Assembly (NCBI RefSeq): GCF_015207105.1
Contig: NZ_JADEXO010000001.1
Location: 124,001-188,000, forward strand
Length of the DNA: 64,000 bases
From: a cf. Phormidesmis sp. LEGE 11477
Lineage (GTDB): Bacteria > Cyanobacteriota > Cyanobacteriia > Phormidesmidales > Phormidesmidaceae
Direction of reading: 5' to 3'
Part shown: positions 8,839 through 19,387 of the stretch, piece after piece
Layout of the letters: every line of letters begins with the position of its first letter
Numbering within the stretch: position 1 is the first letter of the stretch
Translations under genes and position numbers: made by a program
Notes under the pieces: model-generated
The model's input: the letters and a program-made list of their open reading frames with translations, nothing else
Told to the model about the DNA's origin: nothing
Database searches by the model: none

Positions 8839-10212
8839 TTAGCGCATAGTCACAAACTCTTCTGCCGAGCTGGGATGGATACCAACAGTCGCATCGAAGT
8901 TAGCTTTGGTGGCTCCCATCTTGAGCGCGATCGCGATCCCCTGAATGATCTCCGCCGCATGATCGCCAACCATATGTGCTCCTAATACTTTGTCGCTTTC
9001 GGTATGCACCACTAGCTTCATTAGCGTTTTTTGATCTTTGTTAGGCAAGGTGTAGTACATCGAGCGAAAGCGCGAACGAAAGACGTGGATATTCTCTTCT
9101 CCGTACTGTTCGATCGCGTCTGTTTCAGTGATCCCGACCGTGGCCGCCTCAGGTGTTGTAAAGACAGCAGAGGGAACGTAGTCGTAGCTCATCAGTCGAT
9201 CTTGTCCGCCATATAGGGTATCTGCCAAGACGCGCCCTTCATTAATCGCGACCGGAGTGAGATTGATTCGATCAGTGCAGTCGCCGATTGCATAAATACT
9301 GGGATCGGCGGTTTGACAGTGTTTATCGATGGCGATCGCTCCCTTGTTTGTCTCTACCGCCGTATTTTCTAGTCCTAAGTCGTCTAGGCTAGGCTTTCTG
9401 CCTGTTGCCGACAGGCAAACCGCGTCGACCACAATCGTAGATGCTTTAGCTTCGTCACCGTTGTTAGCATTCCCCTCAACAATTTTGACAGTGACACCCT
9501 CCTCGCTCTGCTCGATCCCGACAATCTCAGAGCTGTTGAAGATTTTGATCCCTTCCTTTTGCAGGGCCTCGTGCAGCTCATCACGCAGGTCCTCATCAAA
9601 GCCGTACAAGATCTGTTCTTTGCGAATCACCATAGTGACTTCTGTCCCTAGCCCGTTCATGATGCCAGCAAATTCACAGCCAATATAGCCGCCCCCTAGG
9701 ATCACTATCCGCTGGGGTTGCTCTGTCAGCTCAAACATTCCGTCAGAGCTGATGGTATGTTCAATACCGGGAATATCTGGCTTCACCGGATGCCCGCCGA
9801 CCGCAATCAAAATTCTTTCGGCAGTGACCTTTTCATCACCCACTTCTACCGTATGCGCGTCTAGCAGTTTGGCATACTGCCTATACAGTTTGACCTCGGC
9901 GCTATCGATCATGCGCTGATAGATCCCGTTTAGCCGCTCAACTTCGCCATGAACAGCCGCAATCATCTTCTGCCAGATAAAGCTACCAGAGTCAACCTTC
10001 CAACCATAGCCGACTGATTCTTCTGCAGACTTAGGGAAGCGAGAAGCATACACCATCAGCTTCTTAGGAACGCAGCCGCGATTTACGCAAGTGCCACCGA
10101 GATCGTGGGCTTCAGCGACGGCTACTTTTGCCCCGTGAGAGGCTGCCCGCCGAGAGGCGGCGATGCCACCAGAGCCACCGCCAATTACAAAAAGGTCAAA
10201 ATCGTAGGTCAT
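8839..10212 (-). CDS. gor: Glutathione-disulfide reductase
   Basis: A 457-residue class I pyridine nucleotide-disulfide oxidoreductase, the usual family length. It has the N-terminal FAD-binding GGGSGG, the redox-active disulfide GTCVNRGCVPKK (Cys42 and Cys47), a central NADPH-binding GGGYIGCEFAG, the second FAD motif YAIGDCTD, and the C-terminal dimer-interface His-Pro (GIHPSSAEE) that supplies the active-site base. It regenerates glutathione in the cytoplasm using NADPH. Several features (GGHPVKP, IRKEQIL) place it with glutathione reductases and not lipoamide or mercuric reductases. It is followed downstream by a gap and preceded by the ZIP transporter gene stop 122 bp away on the same strand. 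Confidence 0.93.
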   Translation of the reverse strand: MTYDFDLFVIGGGSGGIAASRRAASHGAKVAVAEAHDLGGTCVNRGCVPKKLMVYASRFPKSAEESVGYGWKVDSGSFIWQKMIAAVHGEVERLNGIYQRMIDSAEVKLYRQYAKLLDAHTVEVGDEKVTAERILIAVGGHPVKPDIPGIEHTISSDGMFELTEQPQRIVILGGGYIGCEFAGIMNGLGTEVTMVIRKEQILYGFDEDLRDELHEALQKEGIKIFNSSEIVGIEQSEEGVTVKIVEGNANNGDEAKASTIVVDAVCLSATGRKPSLDDLGLENTAVETNKGAIAIDKHCQTADPSIYAIGDCTDRINLTPVAINEGRVLADTLYGGQDRLMSYDYVPSAVFTTPEAATVGITETDAIEQYGEENIHVFRSRFRSMYYTLPNKDQKTLMKLVVHTESDKVLGAHMVGDHAAEIIQGIAIALKMGATKANFDATVGIHPSSAEEFVTMR

Positions 10213-10334
10213 AGTCCCAACACAAATAAATTAGGTCTCTTGATCCTAAAGGAGTTATAGATAAATTTCTCTGTTCGTGTGAATGATGTTAGGAATCAGA
10301 ACAGGTAGGATTTTAGTCAGCAGCTAGTCAGTCA

Positions 10335-11105
10335 CTATCCAAGCGTCACATCCAAAAACATCATCGCGACAAAACCAATCATGACCCCGACTGTACCAAC
10401 TTGCCCAATTGCCTTTTGATCGATATCTGGAATGATTTCATCGACGATCACAAATAGCATGGCACCTGCGGCAAAGGCCATTCCCCAAGGTAAAAGCGTT
10501 TCTGAAAAGCTGACTAGACTGGCCCCGAGTAGCCCACCGACTGGCTCGACTAGGCCAGTTAGGGTCGAAATAGCTAAAGAATACAGTGGGCTATAGCCAA
10601 GATTGCGAAGGGCGATCGCAACCACTAAGCCTTCTGGAATATTCTGCAGCCCAATGCCACCAGCTAGGGCCAAACCACCGTTGGCTCCAGAACCCACGCC
10701 GACGCCCACAGTCAGTCCTTCTGGAAAATTATGGAGCGCGATCGCAATCACAAACAGCCATATCTGCTCAAAGTACTCGCTCTCTTTACCTTCTTTGCCT
10801 TTAAAGAAATGTTCGTGCGGGAAAAAGGCATGGGCTAGCCAAAGCGCCGCGCCGCCAAGCAAAACGCCAGCGACCATTAGCGCCGCTGCGGTAGTTTCTG
10901 AATAGCCAAGGGCAATTGCCGCTTCTGTCCCTGGCATTAGCAGTGAAAAAGACGTTGCTGCTAGCATCACCCCACCGCCCACGCCCAGCAAAATCCCCTG
11001 CGCCTTCTCCGATAGATCAAACGGTAGCATCACTGGCAGCGCGCCTAGTCCGGTTGCCAGTCCAGCACCTAGGCTGGCCAAAAATCCCATCAGAACACTA
11101 TTCAT
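10335..11105 (-). CDS. ZIP family divalent metal transporter
   Basis: A 256-residue, eight-helix membrane transporter. Signature segments are HNFPEGLTVG in helix IV and LQNIPEGLVVAI in helix V, which form the binuclear metal site of ZIP proteins; a short His-containing loop (FFPHEHFF) precedes helix IV. The family imports Zn2+, Fe2+ or Mn2+; it resembles the GufA/ZupT branch. It lies upstream of gor on the same strand. A small palindrome about 70-80 bp upstream of the start may be a control site. The metal is not determined. Confidence 0.9.
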   Translation of the reverse strand: MNSVLMGFLASLGAGLATGLGALPVMLPFDLSEKAQGILLGVGGGVMLAATSFSLLMPGTEAAIALGYSETTAAALMVAGVLLGGAALWLAHAFFPHEHFFKGKEGKESEYFEQIWLFVIAIALHNFPEGLTVGVGVGSGANGGLALAGGIGLQNIPEGLVVAIALRNLGYSPLYSLAISTLTGLVEPVGGLLGASLVSFSETLLPWGMAFAAGAMLFVIVDEIIPDIDQKAIGQVGTVGVMIGFVAMMFLDVTLG

Positions 11106-11173
11106 ACTCAGCCTTCGTCATTGAACCGCTAGATATCTTCAAAGATTGACTACTTCTAGCTATGGATAAATCA

Positions 11174-11188
11174 TACTCGTTATGAGTA
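11174..11188. promoter_or_regulatory. Palindrome upstream of ZIP gene
   Basis: TACTC-GTTAT-GAGTA is a perfect 5-bp inverted repeat 69-83 bp before the ZIP start codon, where an operator would lie. It does not match the Zur or Fur box forms I know, so this is only a candidate site. Confidence 0.25.
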
Positions 11189-11242
11189 CGACTTGTGTGT
11201 TTTAAGGGTTTGCAGAAGTTGCTAGTTGCGATCGCCCGGTTC

Positions 11243-12250
11243 CTATCCAGGCAAAAACTGATCAGACCAAAGCCCCTTCGACTCTAGCCATTCCCGGTTA
11301 AATATCTTGGACTGATAGCGAGCACCGCCATCGCACAAAATCGTCACAATCGTGTGCCCCGGTCCCATCTCTTTAGCCAGCGCTACCGCTGCCGCCACAT
11401 TGATACCGACAGAGCCGCCCATAAACAGCCCTTCCTTATATAAGAGCTGATAGATTGCCTGTAGCGCTTTGTGATCATCGATCTGAATTGCATCATCAAT
11501 TGGTACGCCCTCCATATTTCCAGTGACGCGGCTATTTCCAATCCCTTCTGTGATTGAGTTGCCTTCTGGTTTGATCTCACCCGTTTTCACATAGCTATAC
11601 AATCCGCTGCCCATTGGGTCTGCGACAACACAACGTGACTTAGGATTCTTTTCTTTTAGAAACATAGCCACGCCAGCATAGGTTCCACCCGTTCCGGTCG
11701 CCGCCGTCCAACCATCGATCTTGCTGCCCGTTTGCGCCCACATCTCTGGGCCAGTGGTTTCATAGTGGGCCTGACGGTTCGCTAGATTCTCAAACTGATT
11801 GGCCCAGATAGCATTCTCAGTTTCTGCGGCTAGGCGACCCGAGAGCTTGACATAGTTGTTCTCATCTTTGTAGGGCACCGCAGGCACCGTCCGCACGTCT
11901 GCCCCTAGCGTTCGCAGCAGGCTAATCTTCTCTTCCGACTGGGTTTCAGGAATGATGATGACGCACTTGTACCCTTTGGCATTGCAGATATGCGCTAGGC
12001 CAATGCCAGTATTGCCTGCTGTACCTTCTACAACCGTACCGCCAGGTTTAAGCGTGCCTTCCTTCTCAGCCTGTTCAATGATGTACAGCGCGGCTCTATC
12101 TTTTACCGAGCCGCCTGGGTTGAGGAATTCGGCTTTTCCTAAAATCTCACAGCCAGTTTCTTCGCTAAAGCTATTGAGCCGAATCAAGGGCGTATTGCCG
12201 ACCGTACCTACAAAACCCGATTTGATATCCATGCGTATGCGTTTTGCCAT
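11243..12250 (-). CDS. cysK: Cysteine synthase (O-acetylserine sulfhydrylase), PLP enzyme
   Basis: A 335-residue fold-type II PLP enzyme that makes cysteine from O-acetylserine and sulfide. Lys50 in NPGGSVKDRAA is the Schiff-base lysine; EGTAGNTGIG is the substrate loop; GTGGTYAG is the phosphate-binding glycine loop. The segment YKDENNYVKLSGRLA marks the cyanobacterial subgroup similar to CysK/CBS-like proteins rather than CysM. An internal Met at residue 7 is an alternative start that fits family N-termini (MDIKSGFVGTVGNTPL). CysE, its partner, is encoded 4 kb away, so the pair is near but not co-transcribed. Confidence 0.93.
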   Translation of the reverse strand: MAKRIRMDIKSGFVGTVGNTPLIRLNSFSEETGCEILGKAEFLNPGGSVKDRAALYIIEQAEKEGTLKPGGTVVEGTAGNTGIGLAHICNAKGYKCVIIIPETQSEEKISLLRTLGADVRTVPAVPYKDENNYVKLSGRLAAETENAIWANQFENLANRQAHYETTGPEMWAQTGSKIDGWTAATGTGGTYAGVAMFLKEKNPKSRCVVADPMGSGLYSYVKTGEIKPEGNSITEGIGNSRVTGNMEGVPIDDAIQIDDHKALQAIYQLLYKEGLFMGGSVGINVAAAVALAKEMGPGHTIVTILCDGGARYQSKIFNREWLESKGLWSDQFLPG

Positions 12251-12436
12251 TCAACCCCTTTATCCTAATGGGGAACGGTTCAGCCAAGGTACTGCCTTGC
12301 TGTGGGAATACAGAGTAAGTCACTATACTGAAGGAATACTTGATACGACTTGGGAAAGGGCTGAGAGTGTCAGCCTCAATTACATTCGACCAGTTGATCG
12401 CTGTTGTTCAGCCTGTAAGGATTGTAGAAATAAGAA

Positions 12437-12694
12437 GTGCCTACGGTATGGACAAATGGAAGTATCTACATCACGGTCTATGTCAAAGACCATCAACCTC
12501 CACACGTACATGTTTCTGACTCTGACAACGAAGTAAAGGTAGACATCTCGAGTGATGTGCCTGCATTGATGAGACGGAGCAAAAAAGAACGTATCAACAG
12601 CAATAAGAAGTTTGATAAAGCCGCACTCAAGCTAGTCGCTGAACACATAGTTGTTTGCAAAGAAGTTTGGAGATTGAAGCATAATGGAGAATGA
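12437..12694 (+). CDS. DUF4160 family small protein
   Basis: An 85-residue protein starting from GTG. It has the DUF4160 hallmark DHQPPHVHV after a short beta-hairpin (NGSIYITVYVKD), followed by a second half with basic helices. DUF4160 genes are commonly paired with DUF2442 genes, as here: the next start lies 11 bp before this stop, indicating translational coupling. The pair has been proposed to be toxin-antitoxin-like, but I know of no firm demonstration. The His pair could be a metal or catalytic site. Confidence 0.8.
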   Translation: MPTVWTNGSIYITVYVKDHQPPHVHVSDSDNEVKVDISSDVPALMRRSKKERINSNKKFDKAALKLVAEHIVVCKEVWRLKHNGE

Positions 12695-13007
12695 ATTTGA
12701 GCGAGTGGTCGTTGCTGCTGAATATGTGACCCATCATCGCCAGCTAAAAATAGCTCTCAGCGATGGGTCTGAACACTTCATTCCGATAGATCGCCTACAG
12801 ATGGAGCGATGGAACGGCAGCTCTATAGAGGCGCTACCACGTCCCGATGACTTTCAGCTCGAAACCGTCAAAGTATGGGGCGGCGGCGGCTCTATTCTAT
12901 TTCCTGAGATTGAGCAAGTTTTCTTAGCCGAAGATCTAGTGGCTGGTCGCTATGGCGATTCTAAGTGGATGACTGAGATAGCGGCAGACGCAGTCCCAGT
13001 CGACTAA
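12684..13007 (+). CDS. DUF2442 domain protein
   Basis: A 107-residue protein with the DUF2442 pattern: a strand pair carrying LKIALSDGSEHFIPIDRL, then a long linker and the terminal IEQVFLAEDLVAGRYG. DUF2442 is a small beta-rich, DNA-binding-like domain usually found beside DUF4160. It overlaps the DUF4160 gene by 11 bp. The C-terminal 20 residues are unremarkable. It converges on a methyltransferase gene that ends 31 bp away. Confidence 0.8.
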   Translation: MENEFERVVVAAEYVTHHRQLKIALSDGSEHFIPIDRLQMERWNGSSIEALPRPDDFQLETVKVWGGGGSILFPEIEQVFLAEDLVAGRYGDSKWMTEIAADAVPVD

Positions 13008-13037
13008 CAGAGGATTAGAGCCTAACAATCCCTAAAT

Positions 13038-14306
13038 CTACGATGCGCTGGTGCTTTGTGCGAGAACTCTATTGCGCTGACGAATAGGACTTTGGATGCC
13101 CCAATAGTTAGCGGCTTCGGAGGCGACCATTGTTAGGAGCTGTTCGTTTCCGGCAGATAAGGTTTTGTGAGGGGCGGTAGGTGCATGACCGAGGGCTTTA
13201 AGGATTTCGGTGGCGATCGCACGTGCTAAAGGCGGCGGTACTGAATTGCCTACTTGCCTAGCGCCGTGCCATTTGGTGCTATGAAAGCGAAACCAGTCAG
13301 GAAAGCCGTGCAGCCGGGCCATTTCTCGCACGGTGATGCAGCGAGGATACTGATAGTGGATGGGTCTAGGACTGGTAAAAGAGCCTCTAGCGGAGTCGGT
13401 GCCAGCCCGCAAAGTGTTGCAGATGCCATCTGGAGATAGACGAAAGAAATGAGAGATAGGCTCGCGGGTGCCAGGTGGAGTGCGGGCAAAGCGATCGCGT
13501 GATGTCTGAGAATGATTCGTGCGAATGCTGTTGGTGAGCAACGCAGGATTCCACTGGCGACGATAGCCATAATACCAGCCCTGCTCTGAGTAGCAGCGCA
13601 TTAGAGCTGCGTAGAAATTACGAGGCTTTGGTAGAGAAGCGAGGGTTTCTCCGTGGGCAATCAGCTGCTGAAACTGTTCGGCATTGGGTAGGTCGCTAAG
13701 GGCATCGTGACAGGTCGGAGGATTCTGTAAGGGCTGAGGATAGCTTAGCAGCGGTTTGTTGCTTTTCGCTCCAATTAGGAACAGTCTCTCTCTGTTTTGA
13801 GGAATACCATAATCACAGGCATTGAGGATTTTCCAGGGATATATGATCTGATAGTTGATGTCGGCAATCCGGCTAATGATGATGTCTAGAAGGGGCCGAT
13901 TGCGATCACACGTTAACCCTCTCACATTTTCAAACACAAAATAACTGGGCTGAAGCTCGGCAACTAGTCGTAAAAAGTCTTCGACTAACCTGTTGCGCGG
14001 ATCGTTCGACAAACGCGGTCCCATCGCCGAAAATCCTTGACAGGGCGCACCGCCAATCACGGCTGCAATCGATTGCTGGGCAGATAGCTTTGCGACAGCT
14101 CGAATTTGCTGACCAGTCGTTTTAGTGATCGAACGTGGAATAATTTTGCATAAGGGAAAATTAAATTGATGGACTGTTGCATGCACCGGGTCGATCTCTA
14201 CGGCTACTGGCACGTCAAACCCAGCCTGTTCAAATCCTAGACAAAGTCCTCCGGCTCCGGCAAACAGGTCAATTGCGATAGGTCTGTTGTTTTCAGCATT
14301 GGCCAT
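13038..14306 (-). CDS. Solitary DNA (cytosine-5)-methyltransferase
   Basis: A 422-residue C5-MTase with all core motifs: I (IDLFAGAGGLCLGFE), II (VEIDP), IV with catalytic Cys89 (GGAPCQGFS), VI (FENVRGL), VIII (IPQNRERLFLIG), a short target-recognition region (about residues 200-330), IX (RCITVREMARLHGFPD) and X (QVGNSVPPPLA). No restriction endonuclease gene lies nearby, so it is probably an orphan regulatory methylase. Cyanobacteria with many GCGATCGC sites commonly encode a solitary C5-MTase acting on CGATCG (Synechocystis M.Ssp6803I); membership in that group is inference from genome style. Assignment as a C5-MTase is secure; the recognition site is unknown. Confidence 0.93.
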   Translation of the reverse strand: MANAENNRPIAIDLFAGAGGLCLGFEQAGFDVPVAVEIDPVHATVHQFNFPLCKIIPRSITKTTGQQIRAVAKLSAQQSIAAVIGGAPCQGFSAMGPRLSNDPRNRLVEDFLRLVAELQPSYFVFENVRGLTCDRNRPLLDIIISRIADINYQIIYPWKILNACDYGIPQNRERLFLIGAKSNKPLLSYPQPLQNPPTCHDALSDLPNAEQFQQLIAHGETLASLPKPRNFYAALMRCYSEQGWYYGYRRQWNPALLTNSIRTNHSQTSRDRFARTPPGTREPISHFFRLSPDGICNTLRAGTDSARGSFTSPRPIHYQYPRCITVREMARLHGFPDWFRFHSTKWHGARQVGNSVPPPLARAIATEILKALGHAPTAPHKTLSAGNEQLLTMVASEAANYWGIQSPIRQRNRVLAQSTSAS

Positions 14307-14390
14307 GCAACATACTGTACTGCATAATCTTGCGGCATTGAAATTTGTTGTATAGAACGTGTCAATTAGGAGTAAAAGTTGTAGGAGAAA

Positions 14391-15308
14391 TCACTCGAAT
14401 ACGCTCCCGATAGAATAACTATCTTTGAGCATTAAAAGTGCTCTGTACAGATCACTTGTATGCGGCCAGCCGACGAAGCCAGCAAAGAGACAGTCACCTG
14501 CATAATTGGCCAGAAAAACATGATGAATACCCATACGGTTTTGCCAGGTGCGTAGGACCAGACCGTGGGGTAGCAGAGACCAAAGCTGAGATTCTTCGAA
14601 GCCTTTGTATCGGGCATCGGTGATACCAGGGATCGCTTGGAGCTGACGGATGACGCGATCGCACCCACTTTCCACTGGCTGCGGCAGGCATAAATGGTCG
14701 CGACTTTGCCAAAACTGCTGAATAATCTCGGCAACAGCGGGATGCTTTTTCATCCGAGCGTGAGCGATATTGGGCACTGAGATGTAGCTAGCCCGGTTGA
14801 ATTTAGTACACTCTACGGGCACCACGCCGTCACTGCCCTGTCTATAGTCACTTGCAATGATCAAAGTTGGCACTTCGGCGGCAATGCGTTCGGCTAGGGC
14901 TCGGCGGTTACGGCCTAGGTCTTTGGCAATACCGATGCCTAACTCCAGCGGATCGACCAGCCTGCCTAGATCAGCGCCGCCTACCGGAGAGGCGACGAGC
15001 ACCAGTGATTCGACGAGGGGCCACCATTCGGGATGACGAGCTAAGACTTCTAACCAAATTAAGCCTCCCATCGAATGGCCGACGATTCTGAGCGGCGTGT
15101 TGGGATGTTCGGCCTGGGTTTGCTGGGCGATCGCCTCGACTCGATCAATCAGTGGCTCTATTCGAATCCAGGTATTAACAAACCCCAAATTTGGCACAAT
15201 CACTCTAGCGGTAGGACTGGCAACTGTTTTCGCTAGCTGGCCGATGCCCTGGTTAATATCGGCCCAGCCGTGCTGAGCGTAGAGAATGTAGTCGGGAGGA
15301 AAAGGCAT
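14391..15308 (-). CDS. Alpha/beta hydrolase, lipase-like, with extra C-terminal domain
   Basis: A 305-residue soluble protein. The nucleophile elbow GHSMGG places Ser79 as nucleophile; the acid is probably in IIASDYRQGSDGVVP and the His in NIAHARMKKHP. The hydrolase fold ends near residue 205; about 100 further residues (starting at LCLPQPVESGCDRV and ending SIGSVFE) do not belong to the core. No signal peptide is seen. It starts close to the RluA-like gene on the same strand (about 50 bp apart), suggesting co-transcription. The substrate is unknown. Confidence 0.82.
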   Translation of the reverse strand: MPFPPDYILYAQHGWADINQGIGQLAKTVASPTARVIVPNLGFVNTWIRIEPLIDRVEAIAQQTQAEHPNTPLRIVGHSMGGLIWLEVLARHPEWWPLVESLVLVASPVGGADLGRLVDPLELGIGIAKDLGRNRRALAERIAAEVPTLIIASDYRQGSDGVVPVECTKFNRASYISVPNIAHARMKKHPAVAEIIQQFWQSRDHLCLPQPVESGCDRVIRQLQAIPGITDARYKGFEESQLWSLLPHGLVLRTWQNRMGIHHVFLANYAGDCLFAGFVGWPHTSDLYRALLMLKDSYSIGSVFE

Positions 15309-15359
15309 GGCTACGGCTCCGCTTGGCCACCGAGGTGAGCGGATGAGAGGACAAAATGG

Positions 15360-16391
15360 TTAAGCAGAGGGAGAATCAGAGCGAAGAATTTCTGGGGGTA
15401 AGGCGGTAACGGTAATGGATTGGCCAGTACGCGGATGAGCAAAGCGCAGGCGGTAGGCATGTAAGTGATAGCCGCCCTCACCCGGCAGGGCGAAGCCGTC
15501 AGGATCGGGAATGCCGCTAGCGGGATACAGCGGATCGCCCAGAAGCGGATACCCTGCGGCAGCAAGGTGAATGCGAATTTGGTGGGGTCTGCCAGTTTGA
15601 ATAGTCACCTCGACTAGCGTAGAGTCAGCGCGGCGCTGGAGGACAATGCCTTGGCTACGAGCAACCATACTATTTATTGAGCGGGCTGTCTTTCCGGTAG
15701 TGTGCGTATTTGTCAGGTGACCGTAGATATGGCCCAACCGATTGTGTGGCAGTTTGCCGATGGGGTAGGAACAAGTGAATCGATCGCCTAGCTGATTAGG
15801 CGTCGTCGGACCGACTAGAGCGCGGTAGGTTTTGCTGAGGGTGCAGCTGCTGTCGGCGGCGGCGCTAAGGTTAGCGCTACGATGTCTGAACTGCCGGGCA
15901 AGCTGCGCTCTGGCGGTGGTCGATTTGGCAATCAGCATAGCGCCGGAGGTGCCGCGACCTAGACGATGGACGGGTACGGGCTGCTGCTTTGGGTAGCGCG
16001 ATCGTAGCTGATGTAGCAAGGTGTGTTCTAAAAAGCCGCCAGCGGGTAAGACTGGCAGTCCAGCGGGCTTATTGATTACCCACAGGTCTTCGTCTTCGTA
16101 GAGTACTTCAAACTCTAGCGGTACGGTAGGTTCTCGCCAAGGCGATCGCACATAGCTGAGGATCTGCCCTGGCTTTAGCAGGGTGCTGTTTTGAGTGCGA
16201 TCGCCGTCTAAAAGGATCTGACCTGTCTCAATTCGATCTTGCCAAACGGCGCGATCAGAATGGCGATAGCGCGCTGTGTAATAATTCAGCACCGTTTGTC
16301 CAGCCGCCGATGAGCGCACCTCATCTGTGTAAGTCCATCCTTGGTTCAGCAAAGTTACTCTCGCTAGGTCTGGCTGTGCATCACAGCGCAA
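15360..16391 (-). CDS. RluA-family pseudouridine synthase-like protein lacking canonical catalytic Asp
   Basis: A 343-residue RluA-family fold. The N-terminal part carries an S4-like element (IETGQILLDGDRTQN), then YEDEDLWVINKPAGLPVLP, the motif II equivalent VPVHRLGRGTSGAMLIAKS, and the C-terminal RPHQIRIHLAAAGYPLLGDPLY. RluA enzymes use the Asp of HRLDxxTSG; here the codon at this position (15957-15959) reads Gly145. I recall the same HRLGRGTSG in plant organellar RNA pseudouridine synthases 5/6, so this may be a conserved subfamily, not a mutation. It may use another residue, or act as an RNA-binding protein. Tail-to-head with the hydrolase gene. Confidence 0.85.
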   Translation of the reverse strand: MRCDAQPDLARVTLLNQGWTYTDEVRSSAAGQTVLNYYTARYRHSDRAVWQDRIETGQILLDGDRTQNSTLLKPGQILSYVRSPWREPTVPLEFEVLYEDEDLWVINKPAGLPVLPAGGFLEHTLLHQLRSRYPKQQPVPVHRLGRGTSGAMLIAKSTTARAQLARQFRHRSANLSAAADSSCTLSKTYRALVGPTTPNQLGDRFTCSYPIGKLPHNRLGHIYGHLTNTHTTGKTARSINSMVARSQGIVLQRRADSTLVEVTIQTGRPHQIRIHLAAAGYPLLGDPLYPASGIPDPDGFALPGEGGYHLHAYRLRFAHPRTGQSITVTALPPEILRSDSPSA

Positions 16392-16461
16392 GCTTCAAAT
16401 AATCTATCTTATGAGTACATAATTTCACTTTTCCCAAAAATTTAACCTCTTAATTTATCCG

Positions 16462-17670
16462 ATGGTGCTTACTTCTCTTGCTGGCGGCTTTCGCCTCTTT
16501 AGACATAGTTTTATCTGTGGCCTGCTGATACTGCTGCTCAGCGGCTGCGCCATTCCCAGAGTCAGCGCTGAAGATCGGTTGTTTTTAGATATTTCTGTAG
16601 ACTTAGTCGGCAGCGCTACGTTAGAAAAGCAAACCTTTGACGGTGAGCCTGTGGGTGGGATCTCGGCGATCGCCTACGATGTAACGCGCGATCGCCTATA
16701 TGCCCTTTCTGATAATCGCGATCGCCCTCGCTTCTACACCCTCAAGATCGACAGCCTTTCTACCCTCTCAACCGCTGCCGACTCCCAGCCTACACTGGCG
16801 GACCCGCTGGCACTCTCCATCGAAGCAGTCACCTACCTCACCGATGCCGCTGGCGAGCCTTATCCCATCAGTACCCTCGATCCCGAAGGCATGGCGCTCA
16901 CACCCACTGGCACCTTGCTAATCTCGACAGAGGGCTCTCCTAGCCGTCAAGTTTTGCCTACTGTCGGTGAATACGATATTGCTACTGGCCAGCTCAAAAC
17001 GGCCATTCCCGTCCCCGCCCGCTATCTGCCTGATAGTGCCGAATCTCAGAGCCTCGGCGTTCAAGAAAACCTCAGCTTCGAAGCGCTAGCGATCAATGTA
17101 TCGTCGGGAACAGGTGGCGTCTATGAACCGTATCGTTTATTCGTCGCCACCGAAGGCCCGCTGCTACAAGATCTAGACTTTGAGCCAGACGTCCCTTACA
17201 AAAATCGTCTGATCCACTACACGATTAGCCCATATCAAACCACGCTGATTTCAGAGCACCTGTACGAAATGGACGCAGTGCCTACAGGCGCAATACTTCA
17301 CGGCCTACCGGAGATTGCCGTACTCGACCAGAGTGGTCATTTTCTGGGGTTAGAGCGTTCGTACGGGCTTCGAGGGTTCGTCCTCAAACTATTTCAGCTC
17401 GCCTCCGGTGGGGCTACAGATATCAGCGCCATCGATTCTCTCAAAGGAGACATCAGCGGCATCAGTCCGATTCGCAAACAGCTAGTGTTAGATTTTGCTG
17501 ATCTAGACCTGCCGCTGCAAAACTACGAAGCGATGACATTTGGACCGACTTTGCGTAATCGAGGAAACAGACAGGCAAACCCGAGCCGTAGCCTCTTGGT
17601 CATGAGCGACGATAACTTCTCAGATGACCAAGAAACTAGCCTGCTGATATTTAGCCTGCAGCAGGAATGA
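16462..17670 (+). CDS. Phytase-esterase-like lipoprotein (PF13449 type)
   Basis: A 402-residue protein with a lipoprotein signal peptide: hydrophobic core and lipobox LLLSGC (Cys about residue 29), so it is probably lipid-anchored in the periplasm. The mature part has the esterase-like-activity-of-phytase pattern: GGISAIAYDVTRDRLYALSDN, then TLDPEGMALTPTGTLLISTEG, SFEALAIN and NYEAMTFG, a probable beta-propeller. The family is often near phosphate or metal metabolism genes, but enzymatic activity is poorly known. It is divergent from the RluA-like gene. A hairpin lies 150 bp downstream. Confidence 0.85.
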   Translation: MVLTSLAGGFRLFRHSFICGLLILLLSGCAIPRVSAEDRLFLDISVDLVGSATLEKQTFDGEPVGGISAIAYDVTRDRLYALSDNRDRPRFYTLKIDSLSTLSTAADSQPTLADPLALSIEAVTYLTDAAGEPYPISTLDPEGMALTPTGTLLISTEGSPSRQVLPTVGEYDIATGQLKTAIPVPARYLPDSAESQSLGVQENLSFEALAINVSSGTGGVYEPYRLFVATEGPLLQDLDFEPDVPYKNRLIHYTISPYQTTLISEHLYEMDAVPTGAILHGLPEIAVLDQSGHFLGLERSYGLRGFVLKLFQLASGGATDISAIDSLKGDISGISPIRKQLVLDFADLDLPLQNYEAMTFGPTLRNRGNRQANPSRSLLVMSDDNFSDDQETSLLIFSLQQE

Positions 17671-19280
<1,610 letters not shown>

Positions 19281-19387
19281 CGCTCTGGTTTGTGAGTCTC
19301 TAAACTACTTTCAAAAGGTCGGTTTGTAACTGTTGCAAGCTGGCCTTTCGTATAGCCAATACCCACCGGTTACCCTTCTTTCATTTT

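Noticed and set aside
11174-11188. Palindrome as a Zur or Fur box for the ZIP gene
   Set aside because: Does not match the box forms I know; kept only as an unnamed candidate site.
11952-12536. Long rightward frame overlapping cysK and the DUF4160 start
   Set aside because: It is antisense to the clear cysK gene for most of its length and shows no family pattern; DUF4160 is read from a different frame.
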